The notes under the pieces are model-generated. The model was not told where the DNA came from, did no database searches, and worked only from the letters and a program-made list of their open reading frames with translations. The position numbers and the translations under genes are program-made. From positions 3,369,501-3,433,500 of the forward strand of contig NZ_CP121668.1 in NCBI RefSeq assembly GCF_029714425.1: DNA of 64,000 nt, given 5' to 3'. Of the stretch, positions 26,446 through 34,397 are shown piece after piece (position 1 is the first letter of the stretch; each line of letters begins with the position of its first letter). The DNA comes from Bradyrhizobium sp. CB2312. Its GTDB lineage: Bacteria > Pseudomonadota > Alphaproteobacteria > Rhizobiales > Xanthobacteraceae.

Positions 26446-26727
26446 GCCGTGAAGGAAATCGTCATTCCTTAGCAGGCGATCATCAAGGGGGACGCAAAGT
26501 CCGCCAGCATTGCCGCCACCTCTATTCTGGCCAAGGTTGCGCGCGATGCGTTGATGCGAACCCTCGAAGTGGGTCATCCCGAGTACGGCTTCGCCGACTA
26601 CAAGGGTTATCCTGTGCGCGCCCATTATGCCGCTTTGTCCAGGCTGGGCGCATACGCTGCCCATCGGCGCTCATTCGGCCCCGTGCGTGAGGTGCTCGGC
26701 TTGCCGCCGTGTCACCTTGGCCTTTGC
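26446..26727 (+). pseudogene. rnhB: Fragment of ribonuclease HII (C-terminal part)
   Basis: From about 26482 one frame reads [20 protein letters not shown], then [20 protein letters not shown] and [13 protein letters not shown], which is the C-terminal half of RNase HII, including the region around its last catalytic acid residues. A TAG stop precedes it (26471) and the N-terminal catalytic half is absent. It runs on past the natural end into unrelated sequence. It is a dead fragment left by a rearrangement, at the boundary between the phosphonate unit and the repair island. Confidence 0.75.
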
Positions 26728-26815
26728 CATCGGAGCGCACCGATACCCCTCAAGGTCCGAGTCTTCGGTGCTGCCTGTTGGTGCCACTTGACCGTCTTCG
26801 GTCTCTGGACGAAAC

Positions 26816-27043
26816 TTATTTCCTAGGCACGCCGGCCATCGTCTCGCTGGAGACGGCGGTCATTGTGACATCATGACCCTCGCGCAGCGCCGCAATTGCG
26901 GCCTCGAACGCGGCTCCCTTCGTGGCGTATCGGTTTCCCGCTTTGCCATCGCGCCGTATGCGCCACGCGCGATCTTCTTCAACTTTCTCTAATTTTTGCG
27001 AGACCCAAAAGTCGCCCTCGTGTGTTTGGACGCCTTTGCCGTA
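26816..27043 (-). pseudogene. Possible small gene or remnant (DUF2188-like)
   Basis: A minus-strand frame open down to the stop at 26816 reads KLEKVEEDRAWRIRRDGKAG, then NRYATKGAAFEAAIAALREG, resembling the single-domain DUF2188 fold. No ATG, GTG or TTG is found in frame near a ribosome-binding site; the frame overlaps the end of the next gene without a start. It is either a gene that lost its 5' end or a fused remnant. Confidence 0.35.
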
Positions 27044-27065
27044 GTGATTCAGGAGTTGAACCGGG

Positions 27066-27305
27066 TCAGCTTTGAGCGTGCTGCCAGTGTGAGGTGATGT
27101 CGGCGCCGGTCTTGTTGAGATGCACGTGCTGATCGACGTGATCGACCCAGGAAAGCGGAACGAAGTGGTGATGCTGACCGTCCGGCGAACTCTGTTTCGT
27201 CAGCTTGATCGTGTCGGTTCCATCAAGATGATCAACTTTTCCGACCATCTTCTTATCGGACGAAATCACGTCCATGTTTTCTTTGATCTTGGAAACGTCT
27301 GTCAT
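27066..27305 (-). CDS. DUF2171-domain protein
   Basis: The 79-residue protein has the DUF2171 / PRC-barrel-like pattern: KENMDVISSDKKMVGKVDHL, followed by IKLTKQSSPDGQHHHFVPLSWVDHV. These proteins are common in soil alphaproteobacteria, and their function is unknown. It starts the stress and repair island. No EcfG-type promoter was seen in front of it. Confidence 0.85.
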   Translation of the reverse strand: MTDVSKIKENMDVISSDKKMVGKVDHLDGTDTIKLTKQSSPDGQHHHFVPLSWVDHVDQHVHLNKTGADITSHWQHAQS

Positions 27306-27389
27306 CGGTATCTCTCATTCAAGAAAAGTGAGGGGGTCGATCGGTGAGCTAAACATTCGGTGCTCCCCAGCGCTCAACGCTCCCGCCCA

Positions 27390-29072
27390 TCAGGCCGCTC
27401 GGGCGAGGAAGCGCCGCTTCCGGCGGAAGTAGCGAGAGATCTCGGGAAGCGTCATCGCGTTCAGCACCCGCTCGGCCGGCACGCCGCCTTTGCGAGCCAT
27501 CTCGACGCCCCAGTGCATGTGGTCGAGCTCTGGAATCGAGTGCGCGTCCGGATTGATGCTCAGCATGCACCCGAAATCCAGCGCCGCCTGGTGCCAGCGC
27601 CAGTCCAGGTCCAGCCGCCAAGGGTGTGCGTTGATCTCGACGACGACATCGTGCTTGGCGCATGCCCGCAGCACCTTCTCGATGTCAATTTCGTAACCAG
27701 GCCGGCGCTGGAGCTGCCGACCGGTCATGTGGCCGATGATGGCTGTATGAGGATTGGCGATGGCGCGCAGCAGGCGCTCCGTCTGGGCCTTGCGATCGAG
27801 CTTGAAGCGGCCGTGAATGCTGGCGACGACGAAGTCGAAGCGCTCCAGCACATTGTCCTGATAATCGAGCGAGCCGTCGGCCAGAATGTCAGATTCAATG
27901 CCTTTGAGAATCCGGAAATCCTTGCCGAAGCCCTTGTTCAGGCGGTCGGCTTCCCGGTGCTGCTGCGCGATCTCCTCCACGGTGAGACCACCGGCATAGT
28001 GCGCGGACCTGGAATGATCGGCGACGCCGAAATACTCGAAACCGCGCTGGCGGGTGGCTTTGGCCATGGTCTCCAGGGTCTCGGTCCCGTCTGAGGCGTC
28101 GGTGTGGCAGTGAAGGATTCCGCGAAGGTCCTGATCGGTGACGAGCTTCGGCAGCTTGCCCTTTAGAGCAAGCTCGATTTCGCCGCGCCCCTCCCGAAGC
28201 TCCGGATCGATGAAAGGCAGGCCGAGCGCGCTATAGATGTCGGTTTCCTCGCCGGCGACGACGGTGCGGCCCTTGTGCAAGCCGTCGGCGTCTAGGCGAA
28301 ATCCCTTCTCCGTGGCCAGAGCCTGAAGTTGCTCGATGTGAGCGGCGGAGCCGGTCGCGAAGAGAAGGGCCGCGCCAAAGTGCTTGCGGTCGGACAGACG
28401 GACCTGCAATCCATCCTCCGCCGAGGCCTTCGACGTCCTGTCAGCCTTCCTAGACTCCGCGACGATCGCGAGATCGGCGACGAGCTCGCAGCCGCGACGG
28501 AAATCGCCGGCACTCGTCACTCGCTTGAGCTCAGGCCCGGCCTTCCGGATCGATTCCTTCGCGTGTGCGAGCAGCGCGGCGGCGCGGTGCAGGTGAAGGC
28601 GGCCTTCTCCGCTCTTCGCGATCGCCAGGTTCTGCAGGATCTTGGTCTGAAGCGCGGCGCCCAGTCCTTTCGCCTTCTTGATACGGTGATCCTTAGCGGC
28701 GGCTTCCAGTTCGGTGAGAGAGGCAATGCCGAGATCGTTGTAGAGGCGCAGCACCTTGTCGGGACGCAGGCCAGGCACGGTCAGCATCTCGAGGACGCCG
28801 GCCGGCACTTCCTTGCGAAGTTTCTCCAGGCTCGGATGGCTCCCGGTCCGGTGCAATTTGGTGATGATATCCGCGATCGCGTCGCCGACCCCGGCGATCT
28901 CCGTGAGCCGGCCTTCCTCGATCAGGACGTGGAGCGGAATCGCGAGGGCGGCGAGACTGTCCGCGGCGCGGGAATACGCCTTGGCGCGATACGGATTGCC
29001 TCCCCGCAACGCGGTTCGCTGCGCGTATTCTCGCAGGAGCTTGGCCACAGTTTGGTTGTCAGCAGCCGGCAC
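27390..29072 (-). CDS. PolX-like protein with PHP phosphoesterase domain, copy 1
   Basis: The 560-residue protein has the bacterial PolX layout. Helix-hairpin-helix segments come first (NPYRAKAYSRAADSLAAL; IAGVGDAIADIITKLH; LTVPGLRPDKVLRLYNDLG). A family-X nucleotidyltransferase domain follows to about residue 300, then a PHP domain from about 317 (HCHTDASDG, GVADHS, GIESDILADGSLDY, EINAHPWRLDLDW). The palm motif, normally G-D-I-D, reads VADLAIVAE, so the second metal aspartate is missing and polymerase activity is doubtful. The PHP metal residues look intact, pointing to a 3'-5' exonuclease or AP-type processing role. A divergent paralogue is at 40087-41766. Confidence 0.88.
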   Translation of the reverse strand: MPAADNQTVAKLLREYAQRTALRGGNPYRAKAYSRAADSLAALAIPLHVLIEEGRLTEIAGVGDAIADIITKLHRTGSHPSLEKLRKEVPAGVLEMLTVPGLRPDKVLRLYNDLGIASLTELEAAAKDHRIKKAKGLGAALQTKILQNLAIAKSGEGRLHLHRAAALLAHAKESIRKAGPELKRVTSAGDFRRGCELVADLAIVAESRKADRTSKASAEDGLQVRLSDRKHFGAALLFATGSAAHIEQLQALATEKGFRLDADGLHKGRTVVAGEETDIYSALGLPFIDPELREGRGEIELALKGKLPKLVTDQDLRGILHCHTDASDGTETLETMAKATRQRGFEYFGVADHSRSAHYAGGLTVEEIAQQHREADRLNKGFGKDFRILKGIESDILADGSLDYQDNVLERFDFVVASIHGRFKLDRKAQTERLLRAIANPHTAIIGHMTGRQLQRRPGYEIDIEKVLRACAKHDVVVEINAHPWRLDLDWRWHQAALDFGCMLSINPDAHSIPELDHMHWGVEMARKGGVPAERVLNAMTLPEISRYFRRKRRFLARAA

Positions 29073-29192
29073 TCAACGCTCCTCCTGTCGTGGCCTGTTC
29101 TTCCGAAGGGCTTAGGCGCACCATCAATCGAGAAATAGTTGTTGCGCTCGTCACGCCATCGCACGTCCACGGGCTGGTCGATCGCGACGCCA

Positions 29193-29399
29193 TCACTCGA
29201 GAGACTTCTCAAGCTTCTGCGCGGCCCGAAACTCGTCCAGATGCTGTAGATTCGGCCCGTATGCCGCCTCTTTGGTGAGCAGGTGATACACTCTCCCTAC
29301 GATCATCTGCAGGTGCTTCATTCTTCCGCGACGCATCCTTCGAGCCTTGCAAAGGGCTCGGACGGCGTGGGCACGGAAATAGTCAAAGGCGTCCGACAT
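29193..29399 (-). CDS. Conserved small protein of the PolX cassette, copy 1
   Basis: The 68-residue protein reads MSDAFDYFRAHAVRALCKAR, then HLLTKEAAYGPNLQHLDEFR. A clear homologue sits at the same place beside the second PolX (41753-42088). It is basic and predicted helical, with no known family. An EcfG-like promoter ends eight bases before its start codon, so a leaderless mRNA is expected. It is divergent from the 29480 gene. Function unknown; the conserved linkage suggests a role with PolX or in general stress. Confidence 0.75.
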   Translation of the reverse strand: MSDAFDYFRAHAVRALCKARRMRRGRMKHLQMIVGRVYHLLTKEAAYGPNLQHLDEFRAAQKLEKSLE

Positions 29400-29407
29400 G
29401 GTGACTC

Positions 29408-29432
29408 AACGCCTCGGCTGAGGCTTGGTTCT
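29408..29432 (-). promoter_or_regulatory. EcfG-like promoter (minus strand)
   Basis: On the minus strand AGAAC-N16-CGTT reads leftward to the 29399 start; one base differs from GGAAC. The same arrangement is kept in the second cassette (42099-42123). Confidence 0.6.
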
Positions 29433-29447
29433 TACAGGCAGCTATCG

Positions 29448-29472
29448 GGAACAGTGCCAGGCTGAATTTGTT
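29448..29472 (+). promoter_or_regulatory. EcfG-like promoter for the 29480 gene
   Basis: GGAAC (29448-29452), 16 bases, then TGTT (29469-29472). The -10 element ends seven bases before ATG 29480, exactly as in the duplicate at 42140-42164, so transcription should begin at or near the start codon. Confidence 0.65.
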
Positions 29473-29479
29473 GAACGGC

Positions 29480-29695
29480 ATGACCGCGAGAGTTCTCTAC
29501 GAAAGCCCCAATGGGGACATCTGGCGGCTGGTCCGCGATCCGCAATCAGGTGTGCCGATGGTGGAGCACGAGCCGAACCGCAATTCCGGCGGGCGGGTTT
29601 CGCTGACGGAGATCGGACAATTCCTTCGCGCGGGCGGAAGTGGCCCCGAGCACCAGGCATTGCTCCAACTGATCGGCTCGCTTCTAGACGACTGA
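29480..29695 (+). CDS. Conserved small protein (MTARVLYES family), copy 1
   Basis: The conserved start is MTARVLYESPNGDIWRLVRD, shared with the duplicate at 42172, so ATG 29480 is preferred over 29468. The 71-residue product ends with IGQFLRAGGSGPEHQALLQL. There is no known domain. The first half reads as a small beta-rich fold and the end as a helix. No ribosome-binding site is seen; the promoter lies right at the start. It is paired with the divergent 68-residue gene and followed by a membrane microprotein. Confidence 0.78.
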   Translation: MTARVLYESPNGDIWRLVRDPQSGVPMVEHEPNRNSGGRVSLTEIGQFLRAGGSGPEHQALLQLIGSLLDD

Positions 29696-29722
29696 CGAGG
29701 GGAGGAGGGCGACCGGCTTTCC

Positions 29723-29748
29723 GGAACGACCTCGGGGTTTCGCTGGTT
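29723..29748 (+). promoter_or_regulatory. EcfG-like promoter for the 34-aa microprotein
   Basis: GGAAC (29723-29727), 17 bases, then GGTT (29745-29748), 32 bases upstream of ATG 29781. Confidence 0.5.
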
Positions 29749-29780
29749 AGCGTCGCATCTAATCCTTCGCGACGGCTCAT

Positions 29781-29885
29781 ATGTTCTTCTTCTTTTCAAA
29801 CCGCCTGGGCTGTTTCGGCTCTCTGCTGATCTCCGCCATCATCACCGTCGCGCTGCTCCTCATGTTCGGAATGCTGCGGTTCTGA
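29781..29885 (+). CDS. 34-residue membrane microprotein, copy 1
   Basis: A 34-residue frame starts MFFFFSNRLGCFGSLLIS and continues with a single hydrophobic helix ending FGMLRF. A homologue of identical length is at 42467-42571 in the second PolX cassette, with substitutions that keep hydrophobicity. That argues for a real gene too short for ordinary gene callers. It has one membrane segment with likely N-terminus in the cytoplasm. Function unknown; its position suggests a stress-induced envelope peptide. Confidence 0.7.
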   Translation: MFFFFSNRLGCFGSLLISAIITVALLLMFGMLRF

Positions 29886-29899
29886 AGGAATTCTCTCCA

Positions 29900-30205
29900 A
29901 TGCACCTGGTCGAGATACTTCTTCCCCTGAACGACAATGAAGGCCGGCCCTTCGATCCCGAGAAGTTTTCAGCGGTCCGCGACAGCCTGACCGAGCGCTT
30001 CGGCGGATTGACGGCATTCACCCGTTCTCCCGCCCAGGGCTTGAGCCGGGAGGGGGACAAAACGGTGCGTGACGAGATCATCGTGTTCGAAGTGCTGACT
30101 GAAGCACTCGATGAGTCCTGGTGGACGAGCTGCCGGCATCGGCTGGAGGCGGACTTCCGGCAGGACAAGATCATCGTTCGTGCATCGACCGTGACCTTGT
30201 TGTAA
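29900..30205 (+). CDS. Conserved hypothetical protein
   Basis: The 101-residue protein starts MHLVEILLPLNDNEGRPFDP and has a ferredoxin-like alternating pattern (FSAVRDSLTERFGGLTAFTR, DEIIVFEVLT, WWTSCRHRLEADFRQDKIIV). It follows the microprotein by 14 bases and is probably co-transcribed. In the second cassette only the first codons (ATGCACCTG) of its homologue remain. Function unknown. Confidence 0.75.
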   Translation: MHLVEILLPLNDNEGRPFDPEKFSAVRDSLTERFGGLTAFTRSPAQGLSREGDKTVRDEIIVFEVLTEALDESWWTSCRHRLEADFRQDKIIVRASTVTLL

Positions 30206-30218
30206 GGCGCCGCCCCGG

Positions 30219-30710
30219 TCACATCTTGATGGTTGACTTCCGGTTCTCGCCGAGGTTCGGCTCCTGTCCTGTCAGCTTCGCCTTGGCGAACTCGAAGGCG
30301 GTGACCGCTGCACTTGCCGGCCCGTCCCACAATTCGGCCGTGGAAGGCTCGATCCGGAGCAAGCTCACGTCCGGACTGCCCGGACCGTCGGGCCACCATA
30401 CCTCGTCGGTCTTCCGCCACACCGCCTTCGTCTTCTCGACGTCGCGCAAGACGGAGGCGCGGCCCGTGATCGATAGGTAGGCCTTCTCGTCCGCGTCGAT
30501 GAAGACGATACCGATATCGGGAGCGGCCGCGATCTCATCCTCTTTCGGGCTGTGGACGTCCGTAACGAAGAAGATCAGGCCGGCCTCGCGGTCGGGCCTT
30601 GCTTCGAGGGGACGCGCACGTAGCCCACCCGCGAATTGCGTCGTCAGCATGCACACGCCGACCTTTTCGATGATGTCCCAGACGCGATCGACGTCGCCTT
30701 TCCGCTTCAT
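30219..30710 (-). CDS. PNPOx-like general stress protein (pyridoxamine 5'-phosphate oxidase family)
   Basis: The 163-residue flavin-binding split-barrel protein shows VWDIIEKVGVCMLTTQFAGG, RARPLEARPDREAGLIFFVT, IGIVFIDADEKAYLSITGRA and a C-terminal KLTGQEPNLGENRKSTIKM, typical of general stress protein 26. Such proteins bind FMN, FAD or F420; the reaction is not known. It lies just before the ligase gene on the same strand. Confidence 0.85.
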   Translation of the reverse strand: MKRKGDVDRVWDIIEKVGVCMLTTQFAGGLRARPLEARPDREAGLIFFVTDVHSPKEDEIAAAPDIGIVFIDADEKAYLSITGRASVLRDVEKTKAVWRKTDEVWWPDGPGSPDVSLLRIEPSTAELWDGPASAAVTAFEFAKAKLTGQEPNLGENRKSTIKM

Positions 30711-30745
30711 GTCGCACCCTCCTTTCTTCCCGTCTATACCGACCG

Positions 30746-31687
30746 TCAGAGGTCCTCGCGCAGTCCCTTGAAGAACGGGTGCCGGACCTTTCCTTCAGCC
30801 GACTTGGCGCGGTACTCGATCTCGGCAAGGAGCTTGGGCTCAACCCAGACTCCCTTGCGCGCGATCCGCTTCGAATAGGGCTGCGTCCTGCGGATCAGCG
30901 GCTTCAATCGCTTCTGCAGGTCGGCCGCCGAGACCTTGTCGAAACCGTGATCGACCTTGCCGGCGTAGACCAGATCCTCGCCTCTGCGCCTTCCGAGGTA
31001 GATGCCGTCCCATTTCCCGTCATCGAGCGCGAAGCCGGCGATCGTCAGCGTCTCCCGCTGCACGCAGGTCTTCTTCACCCAGTTGTTGGTGCGGCCGCTC
31101 GCGTAGGCGCCGTCGCGGACCTTCGACACCACGCCCTCGAGACCGACCTTGCAGGCGTGAGCGAACATGGCCTTTCCGTCGATCTCGAAACTCTCGCTGA
31201 ATTGCACGTCCGTGCCCGCGATGATCCTCTTGAGCTCCCCCTTGCGGCGGAATAGCGGCTCCTTCCGGAGATCGCGGCCGTTCAGATACAGCAGATCAAA
31301 CGCCACCAGCACGATCTTGTTCGAACCGCCCTTGAGTTCATTCTGCAGCACCGCAAAGTCGGTCGAGCCGTCCGCGGCCGGCACCACGATCTCGCCATCG
31401 ACGATGGCGGATCCCGCCTTGATGTGCCAAGCGTCGTCGGCCACCTTCTTGAAGCGGCGGGTCCAGTCGTTGCCACGCCGGGTGAAGACCGTCACGGCTT
31501 CGTTCGCCAGATGGACCTGGACGCGGTACCCGTCGAACTTGATTTCATGAATCCACCGCGCTCCGGACGGCACCTTCTCAATCGATGATGCCAAGGCCGG
31601 TTCTACGAAGCCTGGCAAGGGCGCCTTGACGCCGATCGCCGCCGGTCTACGCCGCTGAAACGCCACGCAAGCAACTCCACGCAACAA
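30746..31687 (-). CDS. ATP-dependent DNA ligase (stand-alone LigD-type ligase domain)
   Basis: The 313-residue protein has only the adenylation and OB domains. The adenylated lysine is K50 in EIKFDGYRVQVH, and further motifs are VDGEIVVP, LEGVVSKVRDGAY, NWVKKTC and the OB segment YAGKVDHGF. It joins DNA ends using ATP and could act with the Ku protein at 35.6 kb. It lacks polymerase and phosphoesterase domains, unlike full LigD. A larger second ligase is at 37.6-39.4 kb. Confidence 0.9.
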   Translation of the reverse strand: MLRGVACVAFQRRRPAAIGVKAPLPGFVEPALASSIEKVPSGARWIHEIKFDGYRVQVHLANEAVTVFTRRGNDWTRRFKKVADDAWHIKAGSAIVDGEIVVPAADGSTDFAVLQNELKGGSNKIVLVAFDLLYLNGRDLRKEPLFRRKGELKRIIAGTDVQFSESFEIDGKAMFAHACKVGLEGVVSKVRDGAYASGRTNNWVKKTCVQRETLTIAGFALDDGKWDGIYLGRRRGEDLVYAGKVDHGFDKVSAADLQKRLKPLIRRTQPYSKRIARKGVWVEPKLLAEIEYRAKSAEGKVRHPFFKGLREDL

Positions 31688-31723
31688 CTAGAACTCAAAG
31701 CCGGGACGGCAGGATTCGTTTCC

Positions 31724-31748
31724 GGAACCCGCGAATCCCTGCGGCGTT
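31724..31748 (+). promoter_or_regulatory. EcfG-like promoter for the DUF3606 gene
   Basis: GGAAC (31724-31728), 16 bases, CGTT (31745-31748): a perfect match to the EcfG consensus, 32 bases before ATG 31781. Confidence 0.75.
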
Positions 31749-31780
31749 GCATCGCCATAAGTTCGCAAGAGGAGGCGCCG

Positions 31781-31966
31781 ATGGCCGCAGCGAAGAAGAA
31801 GACCGCGCGTGGACGCAATCAGGACCGCGCCCGGGTGGCCAAGGGACAGGACTATGAAGTCCGGTACGAAGCGAAGAAAACTGGTCGCTCGGCATCTGCC
31901 GTGAAGAAAGCTGTCAAGAAGGTCGGCAACAGCCGCAAGCGGGTCGAGAAACGTCTCGGCCGGTAA
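31781..31966 (+). CDS. DUF3606-domain protein
   Basis: The 61-residue, highly basic protein has an N-terminal Lys/Arg-rich tail (MAAAKKKTARGRNQDRARVA) and the DUF3606 helical motif DYEVRYEAKKTGRSASAVKK. It has GAGGAGG upstream and a perfect EcfG-type promoter. DUF3606 proteins are frequent general-stress genes in rhizobia. DNA binding is plausible from charge but not shown. Confidence 0.88.
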   Translation: MAAAKKKTARGRNQDRARVAKGQDYEVRYEAKKTGRSASAVKKAVKKVGNSRKRVEKRLGR

Positions 31967-31981
31967 GCTAGCGAGGCGGCC

Positions 31982-32920
31982 TCAGATCCGGCCGGAGAAC
32001 CTTGTGAAGGCGGTCAGCCGTTGCACGGTGGGCTCGACGTCCTGCATATAGATATGGGTCCGCAGGAACGCGATCTCGTCGTCGAGAGCGGTCTCGTCGA
32101 CGTCGATGAACCATGACTTGGGTCGACCGTCGCTGCCGTCATTCCAATGATAGCCGCGCCGCTTCAGCGAGTCCTTGAGCTCGAAAGCGGTCTGCTCCGC
32201 CCAGATCCGAAGTGTCGGCTTGCGCGCGGTCTCGAGCAGCAAGGCGAGCGCCGGCGAGCCCGTTGTCGGCAATTCGAAAGCGAGAACCTCCAGCAAAGCG
32301 TGGCAGTCGTCGACCGCCCGGTGTGCCTGGTGGAAGAAGCCGGCGCCGGTCAGCAAATAGCCGAGCTGCGAGCCCGCGAACCCGTGTTTGCGCCAGTCTA
32401 TCTCGCTCATGCTGCAGCCCCAGGCCTTGTGTTCGAACACGGGCCAGTAGCGCTCTGTGAATTTCCTGTCGAACCCGCTGTTGTGCGCGATGACGATGAC
32501 GGCGTCTTCGGCGAAGGCCTCGATGGCGGCATCGTCGAATTTATGTCCGGCGACCATTTCGTCAGTGATGCCGGTGAGTGCCGTCACTTCCGAGGAAAGC
32601 GGCGCACCCGGCTCGTTGAAGGCGCAGAACGTGTCGCGCACGCCGACGATCAGCCCGTCCCCCACGTAGTCAAACTTGACCATCCCGAGCTCAATGATCT
32701 CGTCCTTCGCGTGATCGAGTCCCGTCGTTTCCGTGTCGAGCAGGATGGCGGTCCGGACCTCCTGTCCGACAGTCGGCTTGTATGGTGGTCTCGCTACCAG
32801 GCGCCGCAGGATCCGGTAGTCGGGCGACCGGGCCAGCTCCGCGGCCATCGCTTCCAGATACGTCGGGTTCGCAAGCATCTCGTCTCGGGTGGTTGGTATC
32901 AGACAGGCCGTGTCTGGCAC
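31982..32920 (-). CDS. DnaQ-like 3'-5' exonuclease
   Basis: The 312-residue protein has the DEDD exonuclease motifs: AILLDTETTGLDHAKDEIIE (motif I D and E), VIVAHNSGFDRKF (motif II) and HRAVDDCHALLEVLAFE (motif III, DEDDh type with H). An extra C-terminal segment of about 80 residues contains KDSLKRRGYHWNDGSDGRPK, as in stand-alone rhizobial exonucleases. It could trim ends during repair together with the Ku, ligase and PolX genes. It converges with the DUF3606 gene. Confidence 0.85.
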   Translation of the reverse strand: MPDTACLIPTTRDEMLANPTYLEAMAAELARSPDYRILRRLVARPPYKPTVGQEVRTAILLDTETTGLDHAKDEIIELGMVKFDYVGDGLIVGVRDTFCAFNEPGAPLSSEVTALTGITDEMVAGHKFDDAAIEAFAEDAVIVIAHNSGFDRKFTERYWPVFEHKAWGCSMSEIDWRKHGFAGSQLGYLLTGAGFFHQAHRAVDDCHALLEVLAFELPTTGSPALALLLETARKPTLRIWAEQTAFELKDSLKRRGYHWNDGSDGRPKSWFIDVDETALDDEIAFLRTHIYMQDVEPTVQRLTAFTRFSGRI

Positions 32921-33095
32921 ACAAGATCTCCACGAGGTACCCGAAATACGAGCGATTCACGAACTTTTCGAGAGAGTACGCCGGGTTCGCTTGACTGCGG
33001 ATGTTAGAGGCCCCTCCATGGAGACGCAGCGGACGTATCCTGCGCGGGGCGAGGCTTGCCCGGCTGAGGCGGTGGCAGTCCTGCGCGGTGTGCGA

Positions 33096-33120
33096 GGAAC
33101 GGCGTCCGCATCGGTTCGTT
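33096..33120 (+). promoter_or_regulatory. EcfG-like promoter for the zinc-ribbon gene
   Basis: GGAAC (33096-33100), 16 bases, CGTT (33117-33120): a perfect consensus match, 37 bases before ATG 33158. Confidence 0.7.
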
Positions 33121-33157
33121 GGCGGCTTTATGGGGCGCAGGTTGAGGAGCCATCGCG

Positions 33158-33355
33158 ATGCTGGAAACGAGCGACCTGCTGGTGAAGTGCCCCAGATGCG
33201 GCGCGTGGCCGATGGCCGTGAGCTCCGGGAAGGACACGTACGCGCAGCGCGAGATCGCCTTCCGATGTCCAAAGTGCGGGAGCGAGGAAAACGGGCGGCT
33301 CCGTCACGGGGGCCTCTCGCCTGTCTCGGCTCCTGGCGGTCGCGATGCCGCCTGA
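33158..33355 (+). CDS. Small zinc-ribbon protein
   Basis: The 65-residue protein has two C-x-x-C pairs, KCPRCGAWPM and FRCPKCGSEE, that should bind one zinc ion. It starts MLETSDLLVKCPRCGAWPMA. It lies behind a consensus EcfG-type promoter and a GAGG ribosome-binding site. Function unknown; it may bind nucleic acid or protein. Confidence 0.65.
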   Translation: MLETSDLLVKCPRCGAWPMAVSSGKDTYAQREIAFRCPKCGSEENGRLRHGGLSPVSAPGGRDAA

Positions 33356-33433
33356 GCCGGCGCCGAAGGGCGGATGACGCATGGACGGACGCGGAGGAGG
33401 CCGCGACTTGCCGGGAAGCTGGCTGGAATTGCC

Positions 33434-33595
33434 ATGGAAGACGAGAAGACCCGATTGCTCACCGAGGCCCAGAGGTGCAGGCGCTTGGCCGCTTCCATCA
33501 CCGATCAGGAGGTGATCCAGCGGCTCACGGCTCTGGCGGAAGAGTACGAACGCCGGGCCAATGCGTCGGCGGACCCGAAGAACGGGATGCACTGA
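33434..33595 (+). CDS. Conserved small helical protein
   Basis: The start MEDEKTRLLTEAQRCRRLAA at 33434 gives 53 residues; a longer frame begins at 33374. The sequence is one helical hairpin (SITDQEVIQRLTALAEEYER), a pattern seen in many rhizobial small proteins of unknown role. It ends six bases before the convergent 33795 gene. Confidence 0.65.
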   Translation: MEDEKTRLLTEAQRCRRLAASITDQEVIQRLTALAEEYERRANASADPKNGMH

Positions 33596-33600
33596 GGCCC

Positions 33601-33795
33601 TCACGCCTCCCCGGAGCCCGAGAAGAGCACCGTCGGCGGCGTTGCGCGCGGTGCCGGCGTCCGTGGGTAGCTCGATCCGCGACCCTTGAGATCGTACTGT
33701 TTGGCCAGGTCGAGCAGACGCCGTTTGGTGAACGGATCCGCCTTCTCCGCCAAGTCCCGCGCCCGTTGCGCGAAGCCTCCATAAAACTCTTCCAC
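33601..33795 (-). CDS. Small MEEFY-type protein, copy 1
   Basis: The 64-residue protein reads MEEFYGGFAQRARDLAEKAD, then PFTKRRLLDLAKQYDLKGRG and a proline-rich tail. A close homologue (63 residues) is at 47580-47771, followed in both places by the same divergent zinc-ribbon gene. It has no recognised domain. Duplication with conserved order suggests a functional unit. Confidence 0.7.
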   Translation of the reverse strand: MEEFYGGFAQRARDLAEKADPFTKRRLLDLAKQYDLKGRGSSYPRTPAPRATPPTVLFSGSGEA

Positions 33796-33942
33796 GACGC
33801 CACCCCCCGCAACATCACTGAAAGCTGGATTTCAATATCGGGCCGCCAACAGGTCAATAGCGAACAAGGCCCGGACAACTTTCCGAGACACTGTTGCACG
33901 CGGGCTCCGACGGACCTACGCTGCGACGGGTGGGGAAATCCG

Positions 33943-34125
33943 ATGGCTGTGCTGTTTTCGAGCCGGAAGCTGTGTCCGACCTGCGGCAAGCCGCTGGCGG
34001 CTGTCCCGGACGATGTAGCCGTGGAGCGGCAGCGCTACGTCTGCACGCACTGCGATACCGATCCGATGCACGATCCCGCCGCCCGCAGATGGGCCGACAG
34101 CCCACTCCGGCCACCGGCAAAGTAG
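33943..34125 (+). CDS. Small zinc-ribbon protein, copy 1
   Basis: The 60-residue protein has C-x-x-C pairs in KLCPTCGKPL and YVCTHCDTDP and ends PAARRWADSPLRPPAK. Its paralogue at 47891-48073 has the same tail but has lost one cysteine of the first pair. It is divergent from the MEEFY-type gene. It is predicted to bind one zinc ion; role unknown. Confidence 0.68.
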   Translation: MAVLFSSRKLCPTCGKPLAAVPDDVAVERQRYVCTHCDTDPMHDPAARRWADSPLRPPAK

Positions 34126-34135
34126 GCTCACCGGC

Positions 34136-34306
34136 ATGAACGTCCAGCATCGGCTCGACGAGGAGCCGGAGGCGTCGCCGGAGAACACCCACGTGCCCGT
34201 GCGGTGTCCAGCCTGCATGGCGGTGCACTTCGTCAACAGCACGACCGGCAAGCTGCTCGGTGAACCCGGCAGCGCCCGGACCGATCAAGGTCAGCGCTCC
34301 GCCTGA
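34136..34306 (+). CDS. Conserved 56-residue protein with C-x-x-C
   Basis: The protein starts MNVQHRLDEEPEASPENTHV and contains VPVRCPACMAVHFVNSTTGK, a single C-x-x-C followed by H-F-V-N. It begins 10 bases after the zinc-ribbon stop and is probably co-transcribed. Similar short proteins occur widely in Bradyrhizobium. Function unknown. Confidence 0.6.
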   Translation: MNVQHRLDEEPEASPENTHVPVRCPACMAVHFVNSTTGKLLGEPGSARTDQGQRSA

Positions 34307-34397
34307 TCAAGGTTTCGACGGGCCCGGCCGCGAGGACTAGCAAGTTCGTTGGCGCCGCACCAAATCGTTTGTAGGTTCAAAAACGGTGGGAGGCGCG

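Noticed and set aside
33001..34125. 374-residue + strand open frame
   Set aside because: It crosses several independent small genes; only the end from 33943 is a recognisable small zinc-ribbon protein.
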